64,000 nt of DNA from an uncultured Gammaproteobacteria bacterium (GTDB lineage Bacteria; Pseudomonadota; Gammaproteobacteria; Arenicellales; JAANXG01): the NCBI GenBank assembly GCA_947259705.1, contig CAMYNL010000004.1:26658-90657 (forward strand), given 5' to 3'. The notes below the pieces were generated by a model. That model saw nothing but the letters and a program-made list of their open reading frames with translations, did no database searches and was not told the DNA's origin. Numbering within the stretch: position 1 is the stretch's first letter; each line of letters begins with the position of its first letter. The translations under genes were made by a program, and so were the position numbers. Positions 22,431 through 30,395 of the stretch are shown here, in pieces.

Positions 22431-23635
22431 AAAAGCGTCGTTACGCGACTCTGTTCAGCGGGGCACTGTTGTTCTATCTGGTAGCACTGCCGGTAGACCT
22501 GAGTGCAATTCGCCTTACCCGTTCCGATCTTACGGGGATAGACACCAAGGCGGTGGCATCTGCAGTAACACCTTTCGTCGAACGCAATGAGTTCCCGTCC
22601 CGGATCACTGTAACGGCGCGAGGCACGGAATTCCAGGGTCGGGTGAGTTATACCGTGGACCCGCAGTTGCAGGACGAGCTCGCACGCATTTATGGCCGCT
22701 ACGAGCCCGATTACGGTTCGTTTGTCGCAATTGATCCGGCAACCGGGGAGATACTGGCGCTGACGAGTTTCGTGAAGGACGGTAAAGAGCTGGGCAACCT
22801 TGCCTTGAAAGCCACTTTCCCGGCGGCCTCTGTATTCAAGATCGTCACTGCAGCAGCGGTACTGGACCAGAACATGATGGGACCGGAGACGGTAACACCT
22901 TATAACGGCAAGCGCAGCAGCCTGTATAAAAAACAGGTGTTTCGTCACCGCGAAAACCGCTGGACCCGGCGACCCACTTTGAGAAAGGCTTTCGCACAGT
23001 CAGTCAATACCGTGTTTGCGCGTCTCGGTGTGTATGATCTGGGTGGCGAACTTCTCGGTGATTATGCCAGCCGATTTGCTTTCAACTCGACGCCGGAAAG
23101 CGATCTGGAGTTCGAGTTGGGTACTACCGCCATCGAAGCAGACGAGTGGAGCTGGGCGGAGACCGCATCGGGTTATACGTTGTCGAATACCCTCAGCCCT
23201 ATACATGGTGCGATGCTTGCCGCGGCAGCCGTCAATAATGGGAGGATGATCGAGCCGCGTGTGATCAGCATGATCACAGACGATTTCGGTGTCCCGCTAT
23301 TTACCTCTGAACCCCGTTACCGCAAGGCCGTCAGCGAGGACGCGGCGCGGGATCTACGAACACTCATGCGGGAGACGGTGCGCAGCGGGTCGGCACGCAG
23401 CGCGTTCCGCAAGTTCTTCAGGGGCCCGATGCGGGAGCTCGAAGTGGGGGGCAAGACCGGTTCCCTGACCGGCCTGGAGCCTAAAGGCAGGAATGACTGG
23501 TTCGTCGGTTATGCCGATCGCGGTGACAAGGCAATTGCGTTCGCTTCGCTCACCGTCAACAAGGAACGCTGGACGATCAAATCCGCCGTGGTTGCGAGAA
23601 AAGTGATTGAGGCCTATTTCGATTCCGAGGAGTAG
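22427..23635 (+). CDS. Monofunctional penicillin-binding transpeptidase
   Basis: 402 residues: an N-terminal signal anchor (about 8-24), a ~50-residue linker, and a transpeptidase domain with SVFK (Ser135-Lys138), SVN (192-194) and GKTGS near residue 344. These are the three active-site motifs of penicillin-binding proteins. No glycosyltransferase or PASTA domain is present, and the domain starts like the transpeptidase half of class A PBPs ([14 protein letters not shown]). It probably cross-links peptidoglycan or acts as a stress-specific PBP in the periplasm. It overlaps the macrodomain gene by the ATGA coupling and its 3' end overlaps the tail of the hldE2-type gene by 22 nt on the opposite strand. 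Confidence 0.9.
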   Translation: MKKRRYATLFSGALLFYLVALPVDLSAIRLTRSDLTGIDTKAVASAVTPFVERNEFPSRITVTARGTEFQGRVSYTVDPQLQDELARIYGRYEPDYGSFVAIDPATGEILALTSFVKDGKELGNLALKATFPAASVFKIVTAAAVLDQNMMGPETVTPYNGKRSSLYKKQVFRHRENRWTRRPTLRKAFAQSVNTVFARLGVYDLGGELLGDYASRFAFNSTPESDLEFELGTTAIEADEWSWAETASGYTLSNTLSPIHGAMLAAAAVNNGRMIEPRVISMITDDFGVPLFTSEPRYRKAVSEDAARDLRTLMRETVRSGSARSAFRKFFRGPMRELEVGGKTGSLTGLEPKGRNDWFVGYADRGDKAIAFASLTVNKERWTIKSAVVARKVIEAYFDSEE

Positions 23636-24117
23636 TCCTCCTTCTTCCGGATGCGGTTCATCAACCCGGTGGTGGAACGCAGAAAACGGAAGGGTATCGA
23701 ATGTACCCGCCCGCCCCAGCTTCGCACCTCCGCCGCGCCCACGATCCGGTCAGGCTCCCAGTCCCCCCCCTTCACCAGGTGTTCCGGCCTCACCTTCAAA
23801 ATGAGCGCCAGCGGAGTGTCTTCGCTGAACGGGACCACCGCATTCACGCATCCGAGCGCGGCCAGAACGGCCATCCGGTCCGCCAGGCTGTTGACGGGGC
23901 GCCCCGCGCCCTTGTTCTGGCGTTTCACGGATTCATCATCGTTGACGGCCACCAGCAGGCTCCTGCCCAGGGCAGCCGCCTCTTCAAGATACGCGACATG
24001 TCCACGGTGCAGTATGTCGAAGCAGCCGTTCGTGAACACCAATGGCCGCGGCAGTTGGCCGAGACGGCGCCCGAACTCCTGCTCCTCCAGCAGTATCTTG
24101 TCGCCCGATCCGCTCAT
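23614..24117 (-). CDS. rfaE2: D-beta-D-heptose-1-phosphate adenylyltransferase (HldE C-domain type / RfaE2)
   Basis: The start is placed at ATG 24117 (MSGSGDKILLEEQEF), with GAAGGA a few nt upstream, giving 167 residues. The motif VFTNGCFDILHRGHVAYLEE contains the HxGH nucleotidyltransferase motif, and RPVNSLADRMAVLAAL is the family motif near the centre. In E. coli this activity is the C-terminal half of the bifunctional HldE; here it is a separate gene, as in Pseudomonas-like arrangements. It makes ADP-heptose for lipopolysaccharide inner core. The partner gmhA lies just upstream on the same strand. The 3' end overlaps the convergent PBP gene by 22 nt. Confidence 0.93.
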   Translation of the reverse strand: MSGSGDKILLEEQEFGRRLGQLPRPLVFTNGCFDILHRGHVAYLEEAAALGRSLLVAVNDDESVKRQNKGAGRPVNSLADRMAVLAALGCVNAVVPFSEDTPLALILKVRPEHLVKGGDWEPDRIVGAAEVRSWGGRVHSIPFRFLRSTTGLMNRIRKKEDYSSESK

Positions 24118-24181
24118 GTCAATTCCTTCGGTTTCCTGACCAAAGGTCCCGGTAAGCGCGGTTGCAGACGGCCTGCGCTGT

Positions 24182-24772
24182 TCAATCCCGACCCAGCAGA
24201 TGCTTGTCGATGAGGTCGCAGAAGCAATGGATGACGATGCCGTGGACCTCCTGGATACGCGCGGTCGAGGTGCCAGGTACCAGGATGTTGACATCGCCGT
24301 CGCGAAGTATTTCGTTCAGTCCACCGCCATTCTTGCCGTTCAAAGCTATACAGCGGATGTCCTTCTCATGTGCGGCCTGAGCGGCGCGACAGAGATTGGA
24401 TGAATTGCCGGAGGTGGTGATGATAACGAGGACGTCCGGGTTCTGGCCCAGCGCGCGTACCTGCTTGGCGAAGATTTCCTCGTAACTGTAGTCGTTGGCA
24501 ATCGAAGTCAGCGTAGATGTATCGGTGGTTAACGCCAACCCGGCGAGCCCCGGTCGCTCCATCTCGAAGCGGTTGAGTAATTCAGCGGAGAAATGCTGCG
24601 CATCCGCGGCCGAGCCGCCATTACCGCACACCATGATCTTGCCGCCGTCCAGCAGCGTCTCAATAAGCATGTTTGCCCCCCGGACCACATCCGGCGCGAT
24701 CGAATCCATCGCCTGACGGATCGATTCGATGCTTTGGCTGAATGTGTCGATGACTCGCTGGGTAAGTTCCAT
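24182..24772 (-). CDS. gmhA: Phosphoheptose isomerase GmhA (SIS domain)
   Basis: 196 residues with a SIS fold: CGNGGSAADAQHFSAEL, TTSGNSSNL and ARIQEVHGIVIH. The residues that coordinate zinc in GmhA are visible: His and Glu in QHFSAEL and Gln and His in RIQEVH. DiaA, which occupies the same syntenic place in E. coli (lpoA-yraN-diaA), lacks the Glu, so the enzyme GmhA is favoured over the replication factor. It converts sedoheptulose-7-phosphate to D-glycero-D-manno-heptose-7-phosphate, the first step of the heptose pathway whose adenylyltransferase gene lies 64 nt downstream. Confidence 0.9.
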   Translation of the reverse strand: MELTQRVIDTFSQSIESIRQAMDSIAPDVVRGANMLIETLLDGGKIMVCGNGGSAADAQHFSAELLNRFEMERPGLAGLALTTDTSTLTSIANDYSYEEIFAKQVRALGQNPDVLVIITTSGNSSNLCRAAQAAHEKDIRCIALNGKNGGGLNEILRDGDVNILVPGTSTARIQEVHGIVIHCFCDLIDKHLLGRD

Positions 24773-24803
24773 GATGGGATATTATCGCGGCTGCGGCGTA
24801 TGC

Positions 24804-25187
24804 TTAAAAGGCGTCCTTGATCCAATCGGCCTGGGCCGGCGTTCCTGTGCCGGAGAACGTGACCACGTCGAAGCGGCAGGGGCAGCTCTCGCCGCCGTCG
24901 TGCTGTTGAAGATAGTATTGTGCTGCCGCGCGCAACTTGCGTTGCTTGGCCGAATCCACGCTGGCCGCGGCGCCGCCGAAGTCCTTGCGCCGGCGGTAGC
25001 GAACCTCCACAAACACCAGCTGCCCGGCGTCCCTCATGACGAGATCCAGCTCGCCCAGCCGGCATCTGAAATTCGACTCGACATGCTCCAGCCCCCGCTC
25101 AATTAGATATCGGAGTGCCAGTCGTTCCGCCCTGCGGCCCGTCCTCTGACGGGAAGTCGTTCGGCCGTGGCCAATCAGTCTGTACAT
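24804..25187 (-). CDS. yraN: UPF0102 (YraN) family protein
   Basis: 127 residues: GRRAERLALRYLIERGLEHVESNF, then RLGELDLVMRD and LVFVEVRYR, matching the UPF0102/YraN family with an Endonuclease-like (PD-(D/E)xK) fold. No activity is firmly established. It starts at ATG 25187 inside the 3' end of the lpoA-type gene in another frame, overlapping it by 89 nt. Synteny with lpoA upstream and gmhA downstream is conserved in gammaproteobacteria. Confidence 0.88.
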   Translation of the reverse strand: MYRLIGHGRTTSRQRTGRRAERLALRYLIERGLEHVESNFRCRLGELDLVMRDAGQLVFVEVRYRRRKDFGGAAASVDSAKQRKLRAAAQYYLQQHDGGESCPCRFDVVTFSGTGTPAQADWIKDAF

Positions 25188-27111
25188 TGGAGATCATGTA
25201 TCCCTGGTAATCCTGGAGCAGTTCATCCACTACGGGCACACCGTCCTGGAAACGCGCCCATGTCAATTGTCGTCGTACTCTATTGTGCTGGTCCACCCGC
25301 AGCATTGCGGTGACGCCCACCAACATGGCCCCTTGCCGTGTGTTTAGGAAGCGCAGCGACTTTGCCATTGCGTAGGCATCAACTCCCAGCGCATACAGCC
25401 GGTCGAGCGGGCCGCCGGGTTCGATTTGTCTTCCCACCGCCTTGCGCAGAAGTATCATGCGCTCATCACTTCGCAGAATCCATGGCATGTCCCCAAACCG
25501 GATACCATTGAGATCCGCATCGTTTACCGCGTCACTACGTCCGGTATACACATGAGAAGTGGCGTATACCGGCAGGTCGTCGCCCTGGAAGAAGTTGATC
25601 TGTGGCTTGAGCAAGCGCGCGGCGCCGGACTGGGCTGCGAGAAAAAGGAAATCCACGTCTTGCCGCCGCCGGCCCTGGAACTCCAGTTTCGCGCCAAGCA
25701 TTGCCGAAAGCGTGCTTTTTCGTCCCTCGCTGTTGTTTAGGTTAAGCAACTGCTTGATCGGAAGCGAGAAGTCGTTGCCCGTCGGGAGATAAGGCTGCGC
25801 CTCGGCGATGATGCCGCCAAGTTGCTGCCAGCGTTGATCAAACGCAGCCAGCATACGTTGTCCCCAGTCGTTCTCTGGGTATAACACCCCGGCAACGCGA
25901 TGTCCGTCCAGGTAGGCGCGTTCGGCGACTTGCATCGCCTCCTGCTCCGGGGCCAGATCGAACTGGAACATGCCGGTTCGCGCGAGGGTCGCGACTGGCG
26001 CGCTTCCCAGCAACAGTGTAGGTACTGCCATGATCTCCGCCTCGCTCACCGCGGCGACAGCCTCCTTGCCGAGAGGCCCTACAATCAGGTCAGCCCCCTC
26101 GTTCCAGGCCAGGCGATAGTAGATCGCGGCGAGGCTGGGTTCGGCGCCGGTATCGTAGACCATTACGTGAGGTTTCTTGGGGTCCCCGTCTGACCGGTTC
26201 ATAGCCATGAATCCATCGTGGACTGCCTGTGCCGCGTGGCTGAACTTCGAAGTCAGGGGAAGCAATAGCGCGATATTGGTGATCTCACCCGTCGCGGGCA
26301 TGACCTGGAGAAGCCACTCCTCCAAAAGTCGATTCCCACTGTGACCGGCGTTGATGCGGCGCCATTCGGACGCGGCTTGATTGAAGCGGTACCGGTCGCT
26401 GCCGAACTCGAGGTCCAGAAGCGCCAGATCAAGCCAGGCGTTGAACTCGGGATCGCTGCTCCTCTCGCGGGCTATCTGTAGTGCCAACCCATCCATGCTT
26501 CCCAGGGTGCGCCAGATCAGCTGCTGGTTGCGCAGCAGGTCGCGGTCACTGACCAGATAGTTCTCCCTCGCCATCAGGTTTAGCACCGCTTCCACGCTGT
26601 CGTTGCGGGCCAGCTGAGCCCGAGCCCTCAACCATAACAGTTCTGTCCGGTAGTTCGGCGCCAGGCCCTGCAGATTGCTGAATGGTGCCAGCAGGGTCAA
26701 TGTCTGGCGGGGCCGCTGCCGTTCGAGCGCGACCCGCGCCCGTAAAAGCCTTTTCCGCACCAGGTAAGCGTTTGAGAGGTCGGTGACGTCGATGCGTTCC
26801 AGCAACTGTTCCGCCTGGGCGACTTTGCCGGCCGCCATCAGGGCGGCACCGGCCCGAAGCTGGAGGTCCTGAAGCTGCGGCGGTATCGCCAGCGTCGCCT
26901 GTCGGAGATAATCCTGAGCGGCCTTCAGCGGGTCGATGTATGCCGCCGGCTCCTCCCCGGTGAGCCCCGCTCCCGCGGCGTCGGGCAAGGGCAGGATCTC
27001 GATCGCGGTTGTGTCACCGGTCGCGTCGGGCCCGGGTGCGGAGATGTCCGGCGACGTCGCGCAGCCCACCAGGACCACCGCCAGCAGTAGGACTGTGATG
27101 ACTTGTTTCAA
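25099..27111 (-). CDS. lpoA: LpoA-type penicillin-binding-protein activator lipoprotein
   Basis: 670 residues. The signal peptide ends at lipobox LVGC (MKQVITVLLLAVVLVGC), giving an outer-membrane-directed lipoprotein. The N-terminal ~250 residues are TPR-like helices (KAAQDYLRQATLAIPPQLQD), and the rest is a periplasmic-binding-protein-like fold (NIALLLPLTSKFSHAAQAVHDG, LIVGPLGKEAVAAV, GVLYPENDWGQRML). In E. coli LpoA reaches through the periplasm to activate PBP1a. No PBP1a gene is in the window. It is divergent from rsmI, 44 nt apart, as in E. coli yraL/yraM. Confidence 0.9.
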   Translation of the reverse strand: MKQVITVLLLAVVLVGCATSPDISAPGPDATGDTTAIEILPLPDAAGAGLTGEEPAAYIDPLKAAQDYLRQATLAIPPQLQDLQLRAGAALMAAGKVAQAEQLLERIDVTDLSNAYLVRKRLLRARVALERQRPRQTLTLLAPFSNLQGLAPNYRTELLWLRARAQLARNDSVEAVLNLMARENYLVSDRDLLRNQQLIWRTLGSMDGLALQIARERSSDPEFNAWLDLALLDLEFGSDRYRFNQAASEWRRINAGHSGNRLLEEWLLQVMPATGEITNIALLLPLTSKFSHAAQAVHDGFMAMNRSDGDPKKPHVMVYDTGAEPSLAAIYYRLAWNEGADLIVGPLGKEAVAAVSEAEIMAVPTLLLGSAPVATLARTGMFQFDLAPEQEAMQVAERAYLDGHRVAGVLYPENDWGQRMLAAFDQRWQQLGGIIAEAQPYLPTGNDFSLPIKQLLNLNNSEGRKSTLSAMLGAKLEFQGRRRQDVDFLFLAAQSGAARLLKPQINFFQGDDLPVYATSHVYTGRSDAVNDADLNGIRFGDMPWILRSDERMILLRKAVGRQIEPGGPLDRLYALGVDAYAMAKSLRFLNTRQGAMLVGVTAMLRVDQHNRVRRQLTWARFQDGVPVVDELLQDYQGYMISNVQTDWPRPNDFPSEDGPQGGTTGTPISN

Positions 27112-27155
27112 TCGGTGTAAGGTGACAGATGTCTGAACGTAGAGGAGTATAGCTA

Positions 27156-28037
27156 TTGGCTAAGTCTGCACGCAAAGCCGGAACGTTGCATGTTGTGGCC
27201 ACTCCCATCGGCAATCTGTCGGACATTACTTTACGGGCGCTGCAGGTGCTGAAAGATGTCCCGCTCATTGCCGCCGAGGATACCCGTCACAGCCGCACCC
27301 TGCTTGCCCGCTACGGCATCGGCACGACCATGACCGCCTGCCACGAACACAACGAGGAGGCCGCAATACCTGCGTTGATCCGGCATCTGCATGCGGGCCA
27401 AGACCTGGCGCTGATCAGCGACGCCGGAACGCCGCTGGTCAGCGATCCCGGTTTCCGTCTGGTGCGCGCTGCCCAGGACAACGGTTGCCCGGTGGCGACG
27501 GTCCCCGGTCCGAGCGCGCTCGTGAGCGCCTTGTCGGTGTCTGGGATTGCCTCCGACCGCTTCGCTTTCGAGGGCTTCCTGCCGCGCCGCACCGAGGCCC
27601 GGCGACGGCGCCTTGCGGCGCTCAAGGTGGAGCCCCGTACGCTTGTGTTTTACGAGACCCCGCGCCGTCTATCGGCCGCGCTGGAGGACCTGGTCACCGA
27701 GTTTGGCGATAATCGTGAGGCGACCCTGGCACGGGAGATGACCAAGCAGTTCGAGACCATAAGACGCATGACACTGGGCCAGTTGCGGGACTGGGTGCGC
27801 GATGAGCCGACCCAGCAGCAGGGCGAGGTGGTGCTGGTGGTCGGAGGCCGGCAGCCGGACCCTTCGGCGCTGGACGCGCGTGATCTGGGGACCATGCAGA
27901 TCCTGCTGGGCGTGCTGCCGCTGAAGCAGGCGGCGGAGGTTGCCGCCAGGATCACCGGCCGCAGTCGCAACGCGCTGTATCGCGCGGGTCTTGATCTGAA
28001 GGACGACAGTGGTACCCGGCTCGTGACACCGGATTAA
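27156..28037 (+). CDS. rsmI: 16S rRNA (cytidine1402-2'-O)-methyltransferase RsmI
   Basis: 293 residues starting at a TTG (27156) with GAGGAG about 8 nt upstream. The fold is the tetrapyrrole-methylase-like family: GTLHVVATPIGNLSDITLRAL, LIAAEDTRHSRTLL, ALISDAGTPLVSDPGFRLV and GPSALVSALSVSG. RsmI 2'-O-methylates C1402 in the 30S decoding centre, using SAM. Its place opposite lpoA is conserved, and rnpB follows directly downstream. The C-terminus (TGRSRNALYRAGLDLKD) matches the family. Confidence 0.95.
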   Translation: MAKSARKAGTLHVVATPIGNLSDITLRALQVLKDVPLIAAEDTRHSRTLLARYGIGTTMTACHEHNEEAAIPALIRHLHAGQDLALISDAGTPLVSDPGFRLVRAAQDNGCPVATVPGPSALVSALSVSGIASDRFAFEGFLPRRTEARRRRLAALKVEPRTLVFYETPRRLSAALEDLVTEFGDNREATLAREMTKQFETIRRMTLGQLRDWVRDEPTQQQGEVVLVVGGRQPDPSALDARDLGTMQILLGVLPLKQAAEVAARITGRSRNALYRAGLDLKDDSGTRLVTPD

Positions 28038-28041
28038 GGGC

Positions 28042-28070
28042 TTGTCGGGCCGCCCCTGGTCGAGTTATGG
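28042..28070 (+). promoter_or_regulatory. Candidate rnpB promoter
   Basis: TTGTCG (28042-28047) and TTATGG (28065-28070) are 17 bp apart, directly after the rsmI stop. The expected start of transcription, 6-8 nt after the -10, coincides with the 5' end of the RNase P RNA fold at 28075. Both hexamers match consensus only partly. Confidence 0.5.
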
Positions 28071-28074
28071 TGGC

Positions 28075-28450
28075 AGCGGAGAGTCAGCCGGGCAGCCGCC
28101 CAGCGACCCGAACAGCCGTTAAGCAGCGGTTGTTCGGGTCGCTGGGAGGAAAGTCCGGGCTCCGCAGGGCAGGGTGCCAGGTAACGCCTGGGCGGCGCGA
28201 GCCGACGGAAAGTGCCACAGAAAATATACCGCCCGGTTTCCCGGGTAAGGGTGAAATGGTGCGGTAAGAGCGCACCGCGCGGCTGGTAACAGCGGTGGCA
28301 GGGTAAACCCCACCCGGAGCAAGACCAAATAGGGACCCCGTGGTGTGGCCCGCACCGGGTCCGGGTAGGTCGCTAGAGGCAGGCGGTGACGTCTGTCCCA
28401 GATGAATGGCTGTCGTCGACAGAACCCGGCTTACAGGCTGACTCTCCGCT
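28075..28450 (+). ncRNA. rnpB: RNase P RNA (type A)
   Basis: About 376 nt. The ends pair perfectly: AGCGGAGAGTCAGCC (28075-28089) with GGCTGACTCTCCGCT (28436-28450), forming stem P1. The universal core elements are visible: GAGGAAAGTCCGGGCTCC near 28146, GGTAAGGGTGAAATGGTGCG-like P10/P11 (around 28245-28265), AGACCAAATAGGGA near 28321, and the conserved ACAGAACCCGGCTTA close to the 3' end. It is the catalytic RNA that trims tRNA precursor 5' leaders. It sits between rsmI and mraZ. The protein partner rnpA is not here. Confidence 0.95.
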
Positions 28451-28644
28451 TTCCTCTTCACTTGACCAGCGTAGCCCCGCGATTGCCTGGATCGCCGCTC
28501 AGGTTGCGCGGTTTGTGCCTCCCTCAGTGGGAAATATCACCAAATTCAAACGCTTCCGCGCGACACTTCATGATACCTGTAAAAAGTCACGTAACCGCTT
28601 GTCAGATAAGGGAGAATCCGACACCGGCGAATGCCTGTTTTTCC

Positions 28645-28674
28645 TTGACACCTAGGGTTTTCCCTTTCTATAGT
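28645..28674 (+). promoter_or_regulatory. Strong sigma70 promoter of the dcw cluster
   Basis: A perfect -35 TTGACA (28645-28650) and TATAGT (28669-28674) at 18-bp spacing, 56 nt before the mraZ start at 28730. This is the main promoter expected upstream of mraZ. Confidence 0.85.
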
Positions 28675-28682
28675 GTCGATAA

Positions 28683-28709
28683 GTGGGGGAAAGTGGGAAA
28701 AAATGGGTT
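28683..28709 (+). promoter_or_regulatory. MraZ operator: three TGGG repeats at 10-bp spacing
   Basis: TGGG occurs at 28684, 28694 and 28704 (GTGGGGG, GTGGGAA, ATGGGTT), exactly 10 bp apart on one DNA face. This is the known arrangement of MraZ binding boxes, placed just downstream of the -10 of the promoter, where bound MraZ would repress the cluster. A fourth TGGG at 28717 is out of register. Confidence 0.85.
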
Positions 28710-28729
28710 AAACCATTGGGCGAGGGGAG

Positions 28730-29185
28730 ATGTTCCGGGGCGTAAATACACTGAATCTGGATGCCAAGGGACGGCTCGCGATACCAACCCGGTACCGGGA
28801 TGTTCTGGCGCGCCAGGGCGACGGGCACATGGTCGTCACCATCAACCACTCCGAGCGATGCCTGTGGCTGTACCCGTTGACCGAGTGGGATGACATTGAA
28901 CGCAAGCTGGTTGCGCTGCCCAGCCTCGATCCATCTGCCCAGCGCCTGAAGCGTATCCTCATCGGTCATGCCAGTGACTGCGACCTAGACGGCAGCGGCA
29001 GGGTATTGCTGCCCGGACCGCTGCGCGAATTCGCCGAATTAAGCAAACGCGTGGTTCTGATCGGCCAGGGCAACAAGTTCGAGATCTGGGACGAAGACCT
29101 CTGGAATACGCAGCGTGAATCCTGGCTGACGCAGGATACCGCGCCAGGGCCCTTAACCGTTGAGATGGAATCTCTGTCGCTGTGA
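28730..29185 (+). CDS. mraZ: Transcriptional regulator MraZ
   Basis: 151 residues, typical for MraZ, with two AbrB-like halves: MFRGVNTLNLDAKGRLAIPTR and later DCDLDGSGRVLLPGPLREFA, each holding a DxxGR motif. MraZ forms a ring-shaped oligomer that binds direct repeats upstream of its own gene and represses the dcw cluster; the repeats are present at 28684-28707. It is the first gene of the cluster and is followed after 9 nt by rsmH. Confidence 0.96.
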   Translation: MFRGVNTLNLDAKGRLAIPTRYRDVLARQGDGHMVVTINHSERCLWLYPLTEWDDIERKLVALPSLDPSAQRLKRILIGHASDCDLDGSGRVLLPGPLREFAELSKRVVLIGQGNKFEIWDEDLWNTQRESWLTQDTAPGPLTVEMESLSL

Positions 29186-29194
29186 CCTGCGCGC

Positions 29195-30139
29195 GTGACT
29201 GAGAATGTCCACAAGCCCGTATTGGTGAGGGAGGTTGTGGAAGCACTCAACATTAGGAGCGACGGAAGGTACCTGGACGCGACCCTGGGCCGCGGAGGGC
29301 ACAGTCTTGCCATCACGGAAAGGTTGGGACCGGAAGGCCGTCTTGTCGCCGTTGACCGCGATCCGGACGCGGTGCGCCAGGGGCTTGCCTTGTTCAGCTC
29401 GGATGCACGGGTGAGAGTCATGCACGGTGCCTTCAGGGACATCGACTGCGTTGTCGCCAGCGTCTTCGGCGATGCCGAGATAGACGGGCTGGTAGCTGAT
29501 CTCGGCGTTTCGTCGCCGCAACTGGACCAGGCGGAGCGCGGTTTTGCTTTTTCCCGCGAAGGCCGCCTGGACATGCGCATGGATCCCGGCCAGGGGATCG
29601 ATGCGGCCACATGGCTGGCCACAGCCGGGGAGGAAGAGATTTGCGGCGTAATCCGCGACCTGGGCGAGGAACGTTACGCGCGGCGCATCGCCCGGGCGAT
29701 CGTGGCCGCGCGTGGCGCCGGGTCGGTGACCACTACAACGCAACTGGCTGAAATCGTCAGCACCGCCGTGCCCCGGCGTGAGGCCGACAAGCACCCGGCC
29801 ACACGTACATTTCAGGCCATACGCATGTTCATCAATGATGAACTGGAACAGTTGCGGGCCCTGCTGCCCAAGGCGGCGCGCCTGCTCGCGGAGGGGGGGC
29901 GACTGGTGGTGATCAGCTTTCACTCGCTGGAGGACCGCGTGGTGAAACGCTTCATGCGAGACGAGTCGGTCGGTGACCCCTATCCGCCCGACCTCCCGGT
30001 GCCCGCCAGCGCGCTGCGACCGCGCCTGCGCATCATTGGCAAAGCGGTACGGCCGTGCCAAGAGGAGGTGCTGCGCAACCCCCGCGCCCGCAGCGCCGTA
30101 ATGCGGGTCGCGGAACGGACCGGGGTGGCTTATGCGTAG
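29195..30139 (+). CDS. rsmH: 16S rRNA (cytosine1402-N4)-methyltransferase RsmH
   Basis: 314 residues starting at GTG 29195 (MTENVHKPVLVREVVEAL). The SAM-binding start YLDATLGRGGHSLAI, plus DLGVSSPQLDQAERGFAFS and FKTFQAIRMFINDELE-like text (TFQAIRMFINDELEQL), are diagnostic of RsmH/MraW. It methylates N4 of C1402, the same nucleotide that RsmI modifies, whose gene is about 1.2 kb upstream. It belongs to the dcw operon and overlaps the ftsL start by 8 nt. Confidence 0.96.
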   Translation: MTENVHKPVLVREVVEALNIRSDGRYLDATLGRGGHSLAITERLGPEGRLVAVDRDPDAVRQGLALFSSDARVRVMHGAFRDIDCVVASVFGDAEIDGLVADLGVSSPQLDQAERGFAFSREGRLDMRMDPGQGIDAATWLATAGEEEICGVIRDLGEERYARRIARAIVAARGAGSVTTTTQLAEIVSTAVPRREADKHPATRTFQAIRMFINDELEQLRALLPKAARLLAEGGRLVVISFHSLEDRVVKRFMRDESVGDPYPPDLPVPASALRPRLRIIGKAVRPCQEEVLRNPRARSAVMRVAERTGVAYA

Positions 30140-30395
30140 TCTGGTTTCAAGCCTGTTTGCGCTCATCGTCGTCTCCGCGCTGGCAGTCGTACACACCCGC
30201 CACCAGTTCCGCGTCACCTTCGTAGCCGTCCAGGACGCTAACAAGGAACGTGATCAACTTAACGCGGAATGGAGTCAGTTGCTGCTGGAACAGAGCACCT
30301 GGGCGTTTCATCACCTGGTGGAGAAGAAAGCCCGTAGCCGTCTTGGTATGACCGTGCCTGAGCCGGACAGCATAGAAGTAGTAACCGAACCGTGA
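30132..30395 (+). CDS. ftsL: Cell division protein FtsL
   Basis: 87 residues, slightly shorter than E. coli FtsL. It has one N-terminal transmembrane helix (about 3-20, VSSLFALIVVSALAVVHT) followed by a short periplasmic helix RDQLNAEWSQLLLEQSTWAFH with heptad-like leucines. FtsL joins FtsB and FtsQ in the divisome and activates FtsWI. Sequence conservation in this family is low, so position between rsmH and ftsI is a major part of the evidence. It overlaps rsmH by 8 nt and ftsI by 4 nt. Confidence 0.92.
   Translation: MRSLVSSLFALIVVSALAVVHTRHQFRVTFVAVQDANKERDQLNAEWSQLLLEQSTWAFHHLVEKKARSRLGMTVPEPDSIEVVTEP

Noticed and set aside
28084-28461. Open frames across the RNase P RNA region
   Set aside because: The sequence is fully explained by rnpB with pairing ends and conserved core elements.
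28075-28729. rnpB directly upstream of mraZ as a novel arrangement
   Set aside because: The order rsmI-rnpB-mraZ is known from other gammaproteobacteria, so it is not novel.
29153-30244. 363-residue open frame on the minus strand opposite rsmH
   Set aside because: Opposite rsmH with no domain; would also overlap ftsL.
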